A stretch of 64,000 nucleotides of DNA from Lewinellaceae bacterium (GCA_016711435.1 JADJSY010000045.1:11137-75136); one strand, 5' to 3'; positions 8,342 to 17,925 are shown, counted from the first letter of the stretch. The notes: generated by a model not told the origin, from the letters alone. Numbers and translations are program-made.

Positions 8342-10864
8342 ATGTTCAAATATTTTCTGGTATTCGCCTTTTCCTTGCCCATGCTCCTGCAAGCCCAGCC
8401 TGTTTCTTTTACACCCATCCATCAAAAAATACCCGCTTCCAACTGGACGTTCCGCCAGGCGCTTACCGGCGACTGGAAACCCGTGACGATTCCTGTCAGC
8501 GCGCATACGGCGCTGTTGCAAAACGGCATGATCGAAGACCCTTTTTACCGGGATAACGAAGAAAAACTGCAATGGATCGAAAAAGAAGACTGGGAGTTTC
8601 AAACCACCTTCGATGTGACCGAAACCATCCTTCAAAAGAAGCATATCGATCTGGTTTTTAAAAATTTAGACACCTATACGCATATTTACCTCAACGACTC
8701 CCTGGTGCTAGAAACAAACAACATGTTCCGTACCTGGGAAGTTGACGTCAAAAAATGGCTCAAACCAACCGGCAACCGACTGCACATTTATTTTGAAAGC
8801 CCGATTCAAAAAGCGGCAGAAGACTGGAAAAACCTGGGATACGAATTGCCGGGAGGCGTGCGCACCATGTCGCGCAAAGCGCAGTTCCATTACGGCTGGG
8901 ATTGGGGGCCGCGTTTTGTGGGCTGCGGCATTCTGGAGGCGCCTGCCTTGCGCGCCTGGGACGATATTCTGATTGAAAATATATTTATTACCACCCAGAG
9001 TTACACACCGGAAAAGGCTAAAATGGTGGCCCGGTTCCGCTATCGCTCCGATTTTGCAGGGCCTGTCAGCTTGACTGCCCGCGATGGACGCCGCGTGTCG
9101 ATGGAAGACCGGAAATTCTCCGTCGGCGTTCACGAAGATTCCGTCACCTGGGAAGTGCCCAACCCTAAATTGTGGTGGTGCCGCGATCTGGGGGAGCCGC
9201 ATTTGTACGATTTTACCGTAGAAATAAAAAAAGGAACCCGCGTGGTGGAAAAAGCGCAGGTTCGCACGGGTATTCGCACCATCGAATTGGTAACTGAAAA
9301 GGATGGAAAAGGGGAATCTTTTTACTTTAAGTTAAACGGAATTCCTGTTTTTGCCAAAGGCGCCAACTATATCCCGCAGGATATTTTCCAGGACCGGGTG
9401 ACGCCGCAGCATTATGAGCGACTGCTCGATGATGTAGTGGCAGGCGGCATGAACATGCTGCGCGTATGGGGCGGCGGTATCTACGAAGACGACATTTTTT
9501 ACAATTTATGCGATGAAAAGGGCATTCTGGTCTGGCAGGACTTCATGTATGCCTGCGCCATGTACCCGGGCAGCGGCAGTTTTTTGAAAACGGCTGCAAA
9601 AGAGGCGCTCGAACAAATCGAACGGCTCCGGCAACACCCCAGCATGGCCCTTTGGTGCGGCAACAACGAAAATAACGAAGCCTGGAACCACTGGGGCTGG
9701 CAAATGCAGTTCAACGAATCGCAGCGCAAACAACTCTGGCGCGAATATGAAATTTTATTCAACGACCTGCTGCCCACCTACGTCGCCAACGATGGCGGCG
9801 GTATTCCATATTGGGAGAGTTCGCCAAAGTTCGGGCGTTCAAATCCGAAATCGAACACGGAAGGCGATTCACACTATTGGGGAATATGGCACGACGAAGA
9901 ACCATTTGAGGCATTTAACAAAAAAGTGCCGCGTTTTATGAGCGAATTCGGCTTCCAGAGTTTTCCCGAATGGCGCACCATTCAATCTTTTACCCTGCCG
10001 GAAGACCGGAAATTGGACAGCAAAGTAATGTTGCTGCACCAGAAGCACCCGCGCGGCAATGCGCTGATCGCGGAATATATGAAACGCGATTACCGGACGC
10101 CGGACAGTTTTGAAGATTTTGTATACGTGAGTCAGTTGTTGCAGGCAGAGGGTATGCGCACCGGAATCGAAGCGCATCGGCGCAATAAACCGTACTGCAT
10201 GGGCACGCTCTACTGGCAACTCAATGACGTGTGGCCGGTCGCTTCCTGGTCGAGCATCGATTACCTGGGCCGCTGGAAGGCATTGCATTATTATGTCCGC
10301 GAAGCATTCAGCCCGCTGGCTGCTTTGCCGATTGTGGAAAATGACAGCCTGATGATTTACGGCGTGAATGATTTCGCGGCTTCGGATACGGTGATTTTGA
10401 AAATTCGCGCACTCACCTTTGATGGAAAAGTGTTGAGTGAAACCAGCATCCCCGATCTCACTATACGTCCTGATTCGAGTATCCTGCTCTGGAAAAATGA
10501 ATTGAAAAATGTCATCGACGGACGGAAACCGGAAAATGTTGTTGTCGAAATTGTACTGACAAAGGCGGATAATCAACCCGTTTATCGCCGGCTTTTTTAC
10601 CCGGCGTCGCCCCGCAAACAAAAACTGCCACGGCCTGGTATCACTTGGGTGGCAACCCGGACAGAAAAAGGTTATTCCATTGATATTCAAGCAGATAAAT
10701 TGGCAAAAAACATATTCATCAGTACGGAGGCTGACGGATTTTTCAGCGATAATTACTTTGACCTGTTGCCCGGCGAACGCAAAACGGTTTTCTTCAGCAG
10801 CGCGTCGGCGCTCGACCTGCAAAAATCGTTTCAGGTAAAAAGTTTGGCGGATACCATGCATTGA
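8342..10864 (+). CDS. Exported beta-mannosidase, glycoside hydrolase family 2
   Basis: 840 residues from ATG 8342; an in-frame ATG at 8267 lies upstream of the -7 element. A signal peptide (MFKYFLVFAFSLPMLLQAQP) sends it to the periplasm. GH2 order is visible: N-terminal sugar-binding domain with YGWDWGPRFVG, immunoglobulin-like domain, then a TIM barrel with KGANYIPQD and LRVWGGGIYED. The acid/base Glu is in WCGNNENNEAW (about residue 442) and the nucleophile Glu in SEFGFQSFPEW (about 535). The substrate WQLNDVWPVASWSSID motif is typical of exo-beta-mannosidases, which release mannose from the non-reducing end of mannan oligosaccharides or N-glycan cores. The next gene starts 18 bp later on the same strand. 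Confidence 0.92.
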   Translation: MFKYFLVFAFSLPMLLQAQPVSFTPIHQKIPASNWTFRQALTGDWKPVTIPVSAHTALLQNGMIEDPFYRDNEEKLQWIEKEDWEFQTTFDVTETILQKKHIDLVFKNLDTYTHIYLNDSLVLETNNMFRTWEVDVKKWLKPTGNRLHIYFESPIQKAAEDWKNLGYELPGGVRTMSRKAQFHYGWDWGPRFVGCGILEAPALRAWDDILIENIFITTQSYTPEKAKMVARFRYRSDFAGPVSLTARDGRRVSMEDRKFSVGVHEDSVTWEVPNPKLWWCRDLGEPHLYDFTVEIKKGTRVVEKAQVRTGIRTIELVTEKDGKGESFYFKLNGIPVFAKGANYIPQDIFQDRVTPQHYERLLDDVVAGGMNMLRVWGGGIYEDDIFYNLCDEKGILVWQDFMYACAMYPGSGSFLKTAAKEALEQIERLRQHPSMALWCGNNENNEAWNHWGWQMQFNESQRKQLWREYEILFNDLLPTYVANDGGGIPYWESSPKFGRSNPKSNTEGDSHYWGIWHDEEPFEAFNKKVPRFMSEFGFQSFPEWRTIQSFTLPEDRKLDSKVMLLHQKHPRGNALIAEYMKRDYRTPDSFEDFVYVSQLLQAEGMRTGIEAHRRNKPYCMGTLYWQLNDVWPVASWSSIDYLGRWKALHYYVREAFSPLAALPIVENDSLMIYGVNDFAASDTVILKIRALTFDGKVLSETSIPDLTIRPDSSILLWKNELKNVIDGRKPENVVVEIVLTKADNQPVYRRLFYPASPRKQKLPRPGITWVATRTEKGYSIDIQADKLAKNIFISTEADGFFSDNYFDLLPGERKTVFFSSASALDLQKSFQVKSLADTMH

Positions 10865-10882
10865 TAACGATCTTCGCGGCAG

Positions 10883-12595
10883 ATGAATGTGTTAAGATAT
10901 AGTAGGAATCCCTGGGTTTGGCTGGCAGCCGGTTTGCTGGCTATTCTGGTTCGCGGTCTGTTGCTCGATGTGATGGATGTAGACGCCTCACAGTACGCTT
11001 CCATTTCCATGGAAATGATGCAAAACGGCTCCTGGCTCCAGGTGAAACACCGTTACGGCGATTACTTAGACAAACCGCCGCTGCTGTTCTGGTCTTCAGC
11101 GCTTTCCTTTATGCTGTTCGGACTGAGCAACTGGGCGTACAAATTGCCATCGGTGCTGGCCGCATTGGCCGGTGTGTACGCCGTGTATCGTTTTTCTCTG
11201 CTTTTTTATACCGAAAAAACGGCTCGTCAGGCCGCTTTCCTGCTGGCTTCTTCCACCGGATTTATCCTGATTTGTAATGATGTACGCACCGATACGCTGC
11301 TGCTCGGCACGACCTGCGTGGCTATCTGGCAACTGGCCGAATACCTGCAACACGGGCGCTGGAAAAACCTGATCGGCGCTTTTTTGACCATTGGTTTTGC
11401 CATGCTGGCCAAAGGCCCTATCGGCCTGGTGCTTCCCGCGCTGGCAGCAGGTTCGCATTTGCTGTTGCAGCGTGATTTCCGTTCTATTTTTCGGTGGCAA
11501 TGGCTGGCGGGTTTGGGTATCACGGCGCTGGTGTTGCTGCCCATGTGCTGGGGGCTTTACAACCAGTTCGACCTGCACCCGGAGAAACCGCTCAACGACC
11601 GCATCAGCACTTCCGGTTTGTATTTTTTCTTCTGGGAACAAAGTTTCGGACGCATCACCGGCAATAATATCTGGCGCAATGATGCCGGACCGTTCTATTT
11701 TTTCCACGTGTATTTGTGGGCTTTTTTGCCCTGGGCGCTGTTGCTGCCCGCTGCCTTGTGGTTTCATGGCCGGAAAGCGCTGGGCAAAATCTTTTATTTC
11801 CGAAAAACCCTTATGCCCGAAGCCTTTTCACTGGGCGGGTTTCTGCTGACGTTTATAGCGCTGTCGGCATCCAAATACAAACTCCCGCATTATATTTTTG
11901 TGACCTTGCCCTGGGCGGCGGTGCTGTTGGCCGCCTGGTTGAATGCGGAGGGAGACAAAAAAAAGGCGGAAGATGCCCCCTCCATGGTGCCTGCCGGGTG
12001 GGTAATGCTCGGCTACCTCGTTTTCCTGATTGCACTCGCAACTGCTTTCCTGCTGTTGGGTTTTGTTTTTCCTGGAAATCTGCCGGCCTGGGTCGTTATG
12101 ATTGCAGGTACTGCTTTTTTGCTGCTGCGCATCGTTCAAAATCCTTTAAAAATAGACTCGGACGTCTTCGTGCAACGCGGCATAATGGTTGCCCTGCTCA
12201 CGGGTTTTACAGTCAATTATCATTTTTACCCGCGTTTGTTGCCTTACCAAAGTACTGCGACCATCGGGCGTTATCTGCACGAACAAGGTATCCCTAAAGA
12301 TAAAATTGTCTTTTTTAGGCGACACGGTCATGCCCTGGATTTTTACAGCCAAACCATCTCCCAAAGAATGGACAGCGCCGAACAAGTGCGCCAGACCGCC
12401 CGCAATTTGGGTGAAGTGTGGGTGTACACCAATCAACGTGGCAAAAACGAATTGAACACGGCAGGCGTTCGGTACGAAACGGTATATGAAATGGGGCATT
12501 TCCAGGCGGCGCTGCTGAATGCCCGCTTTTTGAATCCTGCGACACGGGTGGGAAGTTTGGAGCCGGTGTGGTTGTTGAAGGTTGAGGGTTTATGA
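10883..12595 (+). CDS. Membrane glycosyltransferase, GT39/ArnT-like
   Basis: 570 residues with about 11-12 hydrophobic segments. The first periplasmic loop holds DVDASQYASISMEM, matching the catalytic Asp region of ArnT/PMT-type enzymes, and YLDKPPLLFW fits the conserved KPP motif. Such enzymes move a sugar from a polyprenyl phosphate donor to lipid A, protein or another glycan on the periplasmic face. The acceptor cannot be told from sequence. It starts 18 bp after the mannosidase gene, so co-transcription is likely. Its last codons (GAG GGT TTA TGA) already belong to the left arm of the inverted repeat that follows. Confidence 0.88.
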   Translation: MNVLRYSRNPWVWLAAGLLAILVRGLLLDVMDVDASQYASISMEMMQNGSWLQVKHRYGDYLDKPPLLFWSSALSFMLFGLSNWAYKLPSVLAALAGVYAVYRFSLLFYTEKTARQAAFLLASSTGFILICNDVRTDTLLLGTTCVAIWQLAEYLQHGRWKNLIGAFLTIGFAMLAKGPIGLVLPALAAGSHLLLQRDFRSIFRWQWLAGLGITALVLLPMCWGLYNQFDLHPEKPLNDRISTSGLYFFFWEQSFGRITGNNIWRNDAGPFYFFHVYLWAFLPWALLLPAALWFHGRKALGKIFYFRKTLMPEAFSLGGFLLTFIALSASKYKLPHYIFVTLPWAAVLLAAWLNAEGDKKKAEDAPSMVPAGWVMLGYLVFLIALATAFLLLGFVFPGNLPAWVVMIAGTAFLLLRIVQNPLKIDSDVFVQRGIMVALLTGFTVNYHFYPRLLPYQSTATIGRYLHEQGIPKDKIVFFRRHGHALDFYSQTISQRMDSAEQVRQTARNLGEVWVYTNQRGKNELNTAGVRYETVYEMGHFQAALLNARFLNPATRVGSLEPVWLLKVEGL

Positions 12596-12678
12596 GTTTA
12601 TAGTTTATGGGTTTATGAGCGGCCACAAGGTTTGCTGGGTAACCCATTATTCACATAAACTATAAACTTATAAACCCT
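12585..12678. repeat. Inverted repeat overlapping the stop codon of the glycosyltransferase gene
   Basis: The 25-nt arms (12585-12609 and 12654-12678) pair with one mismatch and are built from the word GTTTATRR. The left arm contains the TGA stop of the upstream gene. The spacer is 44 nt. The gap separates convergent genes (glycosyltransferase and dinD). Confidence 0.85.
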
Positions 12679-12704
12679 TCATTATTATGGTCGTTTTTGC
12701 CCCG

Positions 12705-13568
12705 TTACAGGTGTTCAGGTGGCAGTTTTTTTATTTTATCCGGTTTTTTCAGGGCTTTTTTGTCATCTGATTTGAGTCGGCGCTCTACTTTCCTGACGTC
12801 TTCCGCAGGAGGAAGCGCTTCCGGCTGCACACCGCGTTCCTGTAATATTTTACGCACCGCCAGGTTGTTGTCGACATGTTCGCGCTGGATAGCATTTTGC
12901 CCCTGCAAGTTTTTATCTACCACGTTGTGGCTGGTCAGTTCTGCGGCAAAATCTTTGGCTTTGATCGTCAGCGTCGGCAGAAAATCGGCTAAGGGACGCC
13001 CGTCGGGCACTGCTAATGTGCGCTTCATATCGTGGGTATTGCGCCCGCCGAACAGGGCTTTGTCGCCTTCGGAACGGATGACGGCAAAACCTTGTTCATT
13101 CACGCCGCGTTCGTAGATAATACCCGAAAGTTTGTTTTCGGTTTTGGAAAGTTTTTCGCGGGCACTTACGCGGTCACGGTCGAGCAACCGTTGCTCGATA
13201 AGTTCTTGTTTGCGCGTTTGGAAGGCAAAATAGGTTTGTGCAAAGGCGATTTCAGGTTTTTTAGTCGGGTCGCCGTTTTGGGCGATCAGATAACAGGCAT
13301 AGCGGGTGAGTGCCATGTCATCGATGCGGCGTTGGGAGCCGCTTCCGAGTTCGACCATTTTGTTGACGTCAACGAAATGGTGTTCCACTTTTTCACCGGC
13401 ACTTTCGCAAGCGTTTTTGGCCTTGTCAATGGCATGGAGAAAATTGCGCCAATCGGCATAACCAAGGATCACCTGGAGTTCGCGGGCGCTCCAACATTCA
13501 ATGTCTTCGAGGCGGTAGCAGGCAGCCTCGAATTTTTGGAAGAGTTCGTCAATAAGTTCTTTTTTCAT
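12705..13568 (-). CDS. dinD: DNA damage-inducible protein D
   Basis: 287 residues, matching DinD over its length: KFEAACYRLEDIECWSARELQVILGY at the start (a Bro-N/KilA-N-like fold), HFVDVNKMVELGSGSQRRIDDMALTRYACYLIAQN, and the central NKLSGIIYERGVNEQGFAVIRSEGD. In E. coli DinD belongs to the LexA regulon and modulates RecA filaments. Here the C-terminus is a charged Lys-rich tail (KSDDKKALKKPDK). The gene stands alone. A -7-like element TAGTTTTG lies at 13605-13598, about 30 bp before the start; no SOS operator was recognised. Confidence 0.9.
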   Translation of the reverse strand: MKKELIDELFQKFEAACYRLEDIECWSARELQVILGYADWRNFLHAIDKAKNACESAGEKVEHHFVDVNKMVELGSGSQRRIDDMALTRYACYLIAQNGDPTKKPEIAFAQTYFAFQTRKQELIEQRLLDRDRVSAREKLSKTENKLSGIIYERGVNEQGFAVIRSEGDKALFGGRNTHDMKRTLAVPDGRPLADFLPTLTIKAKDFAAELTSHNVVDKNLQGQNAIQREHVDNNLAVRKILQERGVQPEALPPAEDVRKVERRLKSDDKKALKKPDKIKKLPPEHL

Positions 13569-13901
13569 AAATGATAGCGTTGTTGTGATGATTGCAACAA
13601 AACTACAATTTGTTTTTTATTTGGGAGATAGTGTTTTAAAATAATTTGAGGGCGCGCTTGGGCGGGGAGGAAGCGGTGTTTTATGTGAAGGATGGCATCC
13701 TGCTGGACGTTTGCCGGCACAGCCGGCGCGGATAAGCGGCACGCGGCAAAGCCGACGCGCCAGCGCCGCTCGGGTTAAGGGTTGGACAGCCTATGCGTCA
13801 GCAGGGCTTTTGGCTTTTCCTGGGAGGAGGGCGAAGAATTGATTCAAATGCTTGGATATACTTTACAGGTACAAATGATGGAGCCTGTTTAGCATCCCCC
13901 C
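13569..13901. other. Intergenic gap of 333 bp with GC-rich inverted segments
   Basis: It holds the dinD promoter side (13598-13605) and a GC-rich block around 13650-13800 with short self-complementary pieces such as GCCGGCACAGCCGGC. No ORF with coding character was seen. The block is markedly richer in GC than nearby gaps. Confidence 0.5.
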
Positions 13902-14414
13902 CTACTTAAACCACCCCGAATACAGCACATAATTATTCGCGATTCGCAGCACCTCGCCTTTGAATAATTCCGGCGTCATCTCCTTCACCCGCCGGGCCGG
14001 TACGCCGGCATACACGCCGCCAGAGTGGCAGACGGTTTTTTCCAAAATAACAGCCCCGGCAGCAATCAGGCAGTTTTCCTCCACCACCGCTTCGTCCATG
14101 ATGATGGCGCCCATGCCGACGAGTACGTTGTCGTGCAGGGTGCAGCCATGCACGAGTGCGCGGTGTCCGATGCTCACGTTGTTTCCAATGGTGGTACCGC
14201 ATTTCTGGTATGTACAGTGCAGAATAGCGCCGTCCTGTATATTGACCTTGTTGCCGATGCGGATAAAATTGACGTCGCCGCGCACCACTGCCTGAAACCA
14301 TACGGAGCATTCGTCGCCCATCACCACGTCGCCTACGATGGTGGCGTTTTCAGCCAAAAAACAGTCTTCGCCAAATTGCGGGATGATGTCGTGACAAGGG
14401 AGAATTAGTGCCAT
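13902..14414 (-). CDS. Gamma-carbonic anhydrase family protein (left-handed beta-helix)
   Basis: 170 residues built of hexapeptide repeats (left-handed beta-helix), e.g. FLAENATIVGDVVMGDECSV. Three metal-ligand His are present at about H66, H84 and H89 (ILHCT and IGHRALVHG), as in the YrdA/PaaY branch. The C-terminal GVPARRVKEMTPE is typical. Members bind zinc or iron; some hydrate CO2, others act on acyl-CoA, so the reaction is uncertain. The start overlaps the end of vanZ by 10 bp, showing translational coupling in one operon. Confidence 0.9.
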   Translation of the reverse strand: MALILPCHDIIPQFGEDCFLAENATIVGDVVMGDECSVWFQAVVRGDVNFIRIGNKVNIQDGAILHCTYQKCGTTIGNNVSIGHRALVHGCTLHDNVLVGMGAIIMDEAVVEENCLIAAGAVILEKTVCHSGGVYAGVPARRVKEMTPELFKGEVLRIANNYVLYSGWFK

Positions 14415-14806
14415 GTTGTAAAATAATTACTCATTTTTAAAGACAGCCTGAAAAACACCCAACCCATCACGGAGCCGAAAGCATTGGCCAGCATATCGTC
14501 ATACTCATAAAACCGGCCCGGAATAAACGCGAATTGCACAAATTCCATGAATACGCCATAAATCGTTGATAAACAGAGTGCTATGATTTCATTCCCAAAT
14601 GATAGCGGCGCCTGCCGGGTACGCGTATTGGCGCGCAACAAAAGCCAGGTTAAAACGCCGTAGACAACAGCATGGGCCAGTTTATCGGCTGAAAAAAGAT
14701 GAAAAGCGGGTAATTGAACGCCCGGCATCACGGAAAGTCCGGTAATAAACAACAACCACAACAGGGCAGGCAGATAGGCTTTTATCATTTTAAACAGATT
14801 AGTCAA
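14405..14806 (-). CDS. VanZ family membrane protein
   Basis: 133 residues with four predicted membrane segments. Family signatures are LPALLWLLFITGLSV near the start, DKLAHAVVYGVLTWLL in the centre and YGVFMEFVQFAFIPGRFYEYDDMLANAFGSVMG at the end, where the D-x-x-A-N-x-x-G pattern is conserved. The VanZ name comes from teicoplanin resistance, but most members have unknown roles. An alternative start is the Met six residues downstream. It overlaps the gamma-carbonic anhydrase gene by 10 bp. Confidence 0.88.
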   Translation of the reverse strand: MTNLFKMIKAYLPALLWLLFITGLSVMPGVQLPAFHLFSADKLAHAVVYGVLTWLLLRANTRTRQAPLSFGNEIIALCLSTIYGVFMEFVQFAFIPGRFYEYDDMLANAFGSVMGWVFFRLSLKMSNYFTTWH

Positions 14807-14840
14807 AACAAGGACAAGGTATCTAAGTACTTCGTCAATA

Positions 14841-14898
14841 TTATTAATTTCTTTGTAAATGCTTGATTATCAACACTGATAACTGATAACTACTTATC
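14841..14898. repeat. Copy of a dispersed intergenic repeat
   Basis: The core TGCTTGATTATCAACAC followed by GATAACTGATAACT is shared with 59334-59418 and, less exactly, with 25906-25992. It lies between the SH3 protein gene and vanZ. Confidence 0.7.
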
Positions 14899-14921
14899 AC
14901 ATTACACCCTTTCTTTTCATT

Positions 14922-15527
14922 TTATAATAATGTACCCCCTGCGCCGAATACCCAGCCTTCTTTACCGGCTTTGGTTCGGATTTTCACCCAGTGATCCGTT
15001 ACTTTTTCGAGGCCCAGGCTGATTTCTTCCGCTTTTTCACTTTTTTGGTTCAAAAAAGATACCGGATCATAGAGTTTTAAGGTTTCCAGCACCTCCCCTT
15101 TCAAATTGGGTTGTTTGCGCACTTTCAAGCCGTCGATCGTGACATACAGCGTGGAATATTTGACCCCGGAAGCAGCCGGCGCGCTGCCCTGTGTTTCATT
15201 GCTGATGGTGGGGCGGGCGGGTTTGGTGCCCGGTATGACGACAGGCGAAGCTGTGGTACCGGCCGGTACCGGCGGCGGGGCGGTGGTGCTTACCGGTTGC
15301 TGACCCGGCTGTTGGGTATTGACAGGCGTTTGTACTTGTACCGGTTGCTGCGCAGGCAGACGGATCGTATCCCGGCGAACGGGACGGTCTTCCGTGTCCT
15401 CGTCGGTCATTTCGTGTACGCGGCGAACAAGGTCGGAGCGACGGGAAGAGCATTTAGATATACCCCAAAGGACGACGCAACCAAAAAAAACGAGAATAAT
15501 CAAAGATTCTGCGCGTGGGAATTTCAT
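14922..15527 (-). CDS. Membrane-anchored SH3-domain protein
   Basis: 201 residues. The N-terminal anchor (SLIILVFFGCVVLWGIS) is followed by a low-complexity Pro/Gln/Thr-rich linker (about residues 50-110) and a bacterial SH3 domain (VTIDGLKVRKQPNLKGEVLETLKLYDPVSF, ending WVKIRTKAGKEGWVFG). SH3b domains often bind peptidoglycan or peptides; the partner is unknown. Divergent from dprA, with 88 bp between the two starts. Confidence 0.8.
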   Translation of the reverse strand: MKFPRAESLIILVFFGCVVLWGISKCSSRRSDLVRRVHEMTDEDTEDRPVRRDTIRLPAQQPVQVQTPVNTQQPGQQPVSTTAPPPVPAGTTASPVVIPGTKPARPTISNETQGSAPAASGVKYSTLYVTIDGLKVRKQPNLKGEVLETLKLYDPVSFLNQKSEKAEEISLGLEKVTDHWVKIRTKAGKEGWVFGAGGTLL

Positions 15528-15615
15528 GTTTAGGAGTTTGATTTCTTATTTTTACGGGATAAAAATACGGGAAAATATCGTCCCTTTAATCATCACGCTT
15601 CGTACTCCAGACTTT

Positions 15616-16722
15616 ATGAATGATAATCTGCTATATCAAATAGCCCTGACCCTCGTTCCCCAGGTGGGAGCGCTCACCGCTAAAAATTTAGTGAGTTACT
15701 GTGGCAGCGCGGAAGGCGTTTTCAGGGCTTCGCGCAAGGAACTCCTCAAAATACCCGGTATCGGGCTGGTTGTGACCAATGCCATATTATCGGCGCCCTC
15801 CCTGCATCTTGCTGAACGCGAGCTGGATTTTTTGGAAAAAAACAAGGTCGAAGCCGTTTTTTATACGGACGAACGCTACCCGACCCGCCTGAAACAATGC
15901 GCCGACGGCCCTGTTATGCTGTTTTTTAAAGGTTCTTCCTCCCGGCTGCTCAATAGTGAACGCATTGTGGCCATTGTGGGTACCCGACAACCCGGCGATT
16001 ACGGAAAGTATGCCTGCGAAGAAATAATAGAAGGTCTAAAACCGTATAATATACTGATAATAAGTGGGTTAGCATACGGAATTGACATAACGGCGCACCG
16101 AAAATCCAATATGATGGATGTTCCGAATATCGGCGTCCTGGGCCACGGCCTGGGAAGCATTTATCCCAGTCAACATCGCAATGTTGCCCTGAAAATGATC
16201 GAAAACGGCGGTCTCATCAGTGAATACACGCACGAAGCGAAACCCGACAGGGAACATTTTCCCATGCGCAACCGCATCATTGCCGGCATGTGTGATGCCT
16301 TGGTGGTCGTGGAAACAGCCGCGTCCGGCGGTTCCATGATTTCGGCCCAGTTGGCTGTCGACTATGGGCGCGATCTTTTTGCCGTGCCCGGACGCATCAA
16401 TGACCCTAAAAGTGTCGGCTGCAACTACCTGATTCAGAACAACAGCGCCAGACTGACCGTTTCCGCAGCAGACATCGCCGAATCCATGCGTTGGGAGGAA
16501 AATGGTAAAAACCCCATCAGGCAGACGCAATTGCTGCTCGATTTATCGGCAGAAGAAGAGGGTTTGCTGCAACATATCCGGCAACAACCGGAAATAGCCA
16601 TTGACCAGCTGTCCGTTTTGTCCCGGATGCTGCCGGGCGAACTGGCTTCGACCCTGCTCGGGCTTGAATTCAAGGGCGCCATTCGCACCCTGCCCGGCAA
16701 ACGCTACATTGTATCGGGATAA
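15616..16722 (+). CDS. dprA: DNA-processing protein DprA
   Basis: DprA loads RecA on incoming single-stranded DNA during natural transformation. Start chosen at ATG 15616 (MNDNLLYQIALTLVPQVG), giving 368 residues as in the family; the in-frame extension upstream runs antisense through the SH3 gene. Visible parts are an N-terminal helix-hairpin-helix (IPGIGLVVTNAIL), the Rossmann core with VGTRQPGDYG, ISGLAYGIDITAH, LGHGLGSIYP, RNRIIAGMCDALVVVE and SGGSMISAQLA, and a C-terminal winged-helix domain. No com genes are nearby. Confidence 0.95.
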   Translation: MNDNLLYQIALTLVPQVGALTAKNLVSYCGSAEGVFRASRKELLKIPGIGLVVTNAILSAPSLHLAERELDFLEKNKVEAVFYTDERYPTRLKQCADGPVMLFFKGSSSRLLNSERIVAIVGTRQPGDYGKYACEEIIEGLKPYNILIISGLAYGIDITAHRKSNMMDVPNIGVLGHGLGSIYPSQHRNVALKMIENGGLISEYTHEAKPDREHFPMRNRIIAGMCDALVVVETAASGGSMISAQLAVDYGRDLFAVPGRINDPKSVGCNYLIQNNSARLTVSAADIAESMRWEENGKNPIRQTQLLLDLSAEEEGLLQHIRQQPEIAIDQLSVLSRMLPGELASTLLGLEFKGAIRTLPGKRYIVSG

Positions 16723-16727
16723 AACTT

Positions 16728-17924
16728 TTACACAAACTGCAGGGGATCAAACTTCCTGCCCAGTATTTTTTCCGCATCCGCCTGTAGCCAATGGTCCAGC
16801 AGGGTGGCGTACACCTGCCTGAAATCGACCTGATATTTTAAATCGCCCGCATCCAGGTCCAGCAGATCGGGAAGCGGGTTCAGCAAACCCTTTTCGCGCA
16901 ACCCGCCGCCCAGCAAGATCATATTGTTGGCCGTTCCGTGATCGGTACCTCCGGAAGCATTTTGCGAAACGCGCCGGCCAAACTCCGAAAAAGTGGCGAC
17001 CAGTACGTCTTCCCATTTGCCATTTGATTTCAGTTCTTTGATAAATGCAGCCAGTGCATCGTTAATTTCCTGAAAAAGCCGCTTTTGCTGGCCTTCCTGG
17101 TTGATATGGGTATCAAAACTGCCCAGCGACACGTAATAAACGGTGGTGTCTGTATCCGCCAGGATTAGCGAGGCGATCGTTTTCAGTTGTTTTCCTAAGC
17201 CGGTTGCGGGGTAGGCCGCCGTTGCCGGTTTTCGCCGGCTTTGCTGATAAATATAATCCGCAGAAGAAAGCGTCTCGGCCATTGTTTTATACAGATAGGC
17301 GACGGGCGTGTCTTCATGTTTTTCAGGACTGTGTGCGGCGGCGTAATCAACGAAGTATTGGCCGCGGGCGCTTTCAAACAGGCGCTTAGGGTCTTGCAGC
17401 GCCAAACCCTTGCTCTGTATGCCCTTGAGTGCCAGGCTCAGCGTATCGTCTATCTCCAGGGCAGCGGAGGGCCTGCCTGCGCATTGTGCATCTAAGTAGC
17501 GGCCAATCCAGCCTGTTTGCCAATATTCGGATGCTGCGCTGGCCGATTGCCAGATGTCCATACTTCTGAAATGCGAACGGTCGGGATTTGGATAACCCAC
17601 ACTGTTTAACACGGCCATTTCACCCGCATCGTATGCTTCCTTCAGGGCTGTCAGCGTCGGGTGCAGGCCGGCCTCCGTGCCCAGCGAAAGCGATGTTTCA
17701 CGTGGAACAGCGATGCGCCGGCGTTCTTTGTAATAAATATCGTTGCGCACCGGAATAACGGTGTTCAGGCCGTCGTTGCCGCCGTTCAACTGCAACATAA
17801 CCAGCACTTTACCTTTGGGGGCCAGCACTTGCCTGCCTTCCACTGCTTTTAAAAATTTGGGCAGTAACAGCGAGGCGGTAGCCAATGATCCCGTTTTTAG
17901 AAAATCCCTTCTTTTGATTAGCAT
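16728..17924 (-). CDS. DUF1501 family protein, Tat-exported
   Basis: 398 residues with a twin-arginine signal (KRRDFLKTGSLATASLLLP), so it is folded in the cytoplasm and exported. DUF1501 belongs to the alkaline phosphatase/sulfatase-like fold: LQLNGGNDGLNTVIPV near residue 45, SFDTHINQEGQQ, ATFSEFGRRVSQNASGGTDHGTANNMILLGG. The His and Asp of DHGTAN fit metal binding. The biochemical function is not established. It sits 51 bp downstream of the DUF1800 gene, a pairing seen widely in bacteria and suggesting joint action at the envelope. A parS-like site lies inside the gene at 17694. Confidence 0.9.
   Translation of the reverse strand: MLIKRRDFLKTGSLATASLLLPKFLKAVEGRQVLAPKGKVLVMLQLNGGNDGLNTVIPVRNDIYYKERRRIAVPRETSLSLGTEAGLHPTLTALKEAYDAGEMAVLNSVGYPNPDRSHFRSMDIWQSASAASEYWQTGWIGRYLDAQCAGRPSAALEIDDTLSLALKGIQSKGLALQDPKRLFESARGQYFVDYAAAHSPEKHEDTPVAYLYKTMAETLSSADYIYQQSRRKPATAAYPATGLGKQLKTIASLILADTDTTVYYVSLGSFDTHINQEGQQKRLFQEINDALAAFIKELKSNGKWEDVLVATFSEFGRRVSQNASGGTDHGTANNMILLGGGLREKGLLNPLPDLLDLDAGDLKYQVDFRQVYATLLDHWLQADAEKILGRKFDPLQFV
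17694..17709. other. parS: parS-like site 1 (inside the DUF1501 gene)
   Basis: TGTTTCACGTGGAACA differs from the Bacillus-type parS TGTTTCACGTGAAACA at one base and combines both known half-site forms. It is one of three such sites in 6.5 kb. Confidence 0.8.
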
Positions 17925-17925
17925 A

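Noticed and set aside
12705..13568. dinD as part of a phage anti-repressor region
   Set aside because: The protein matches the full DinD layout and no phage genes are adjacent.
13650..13800. GC-rich block as a structured RNA gene
   Set aside because: Only short self-complementary pieces were found; no known RNA fold could be recognised by eye.
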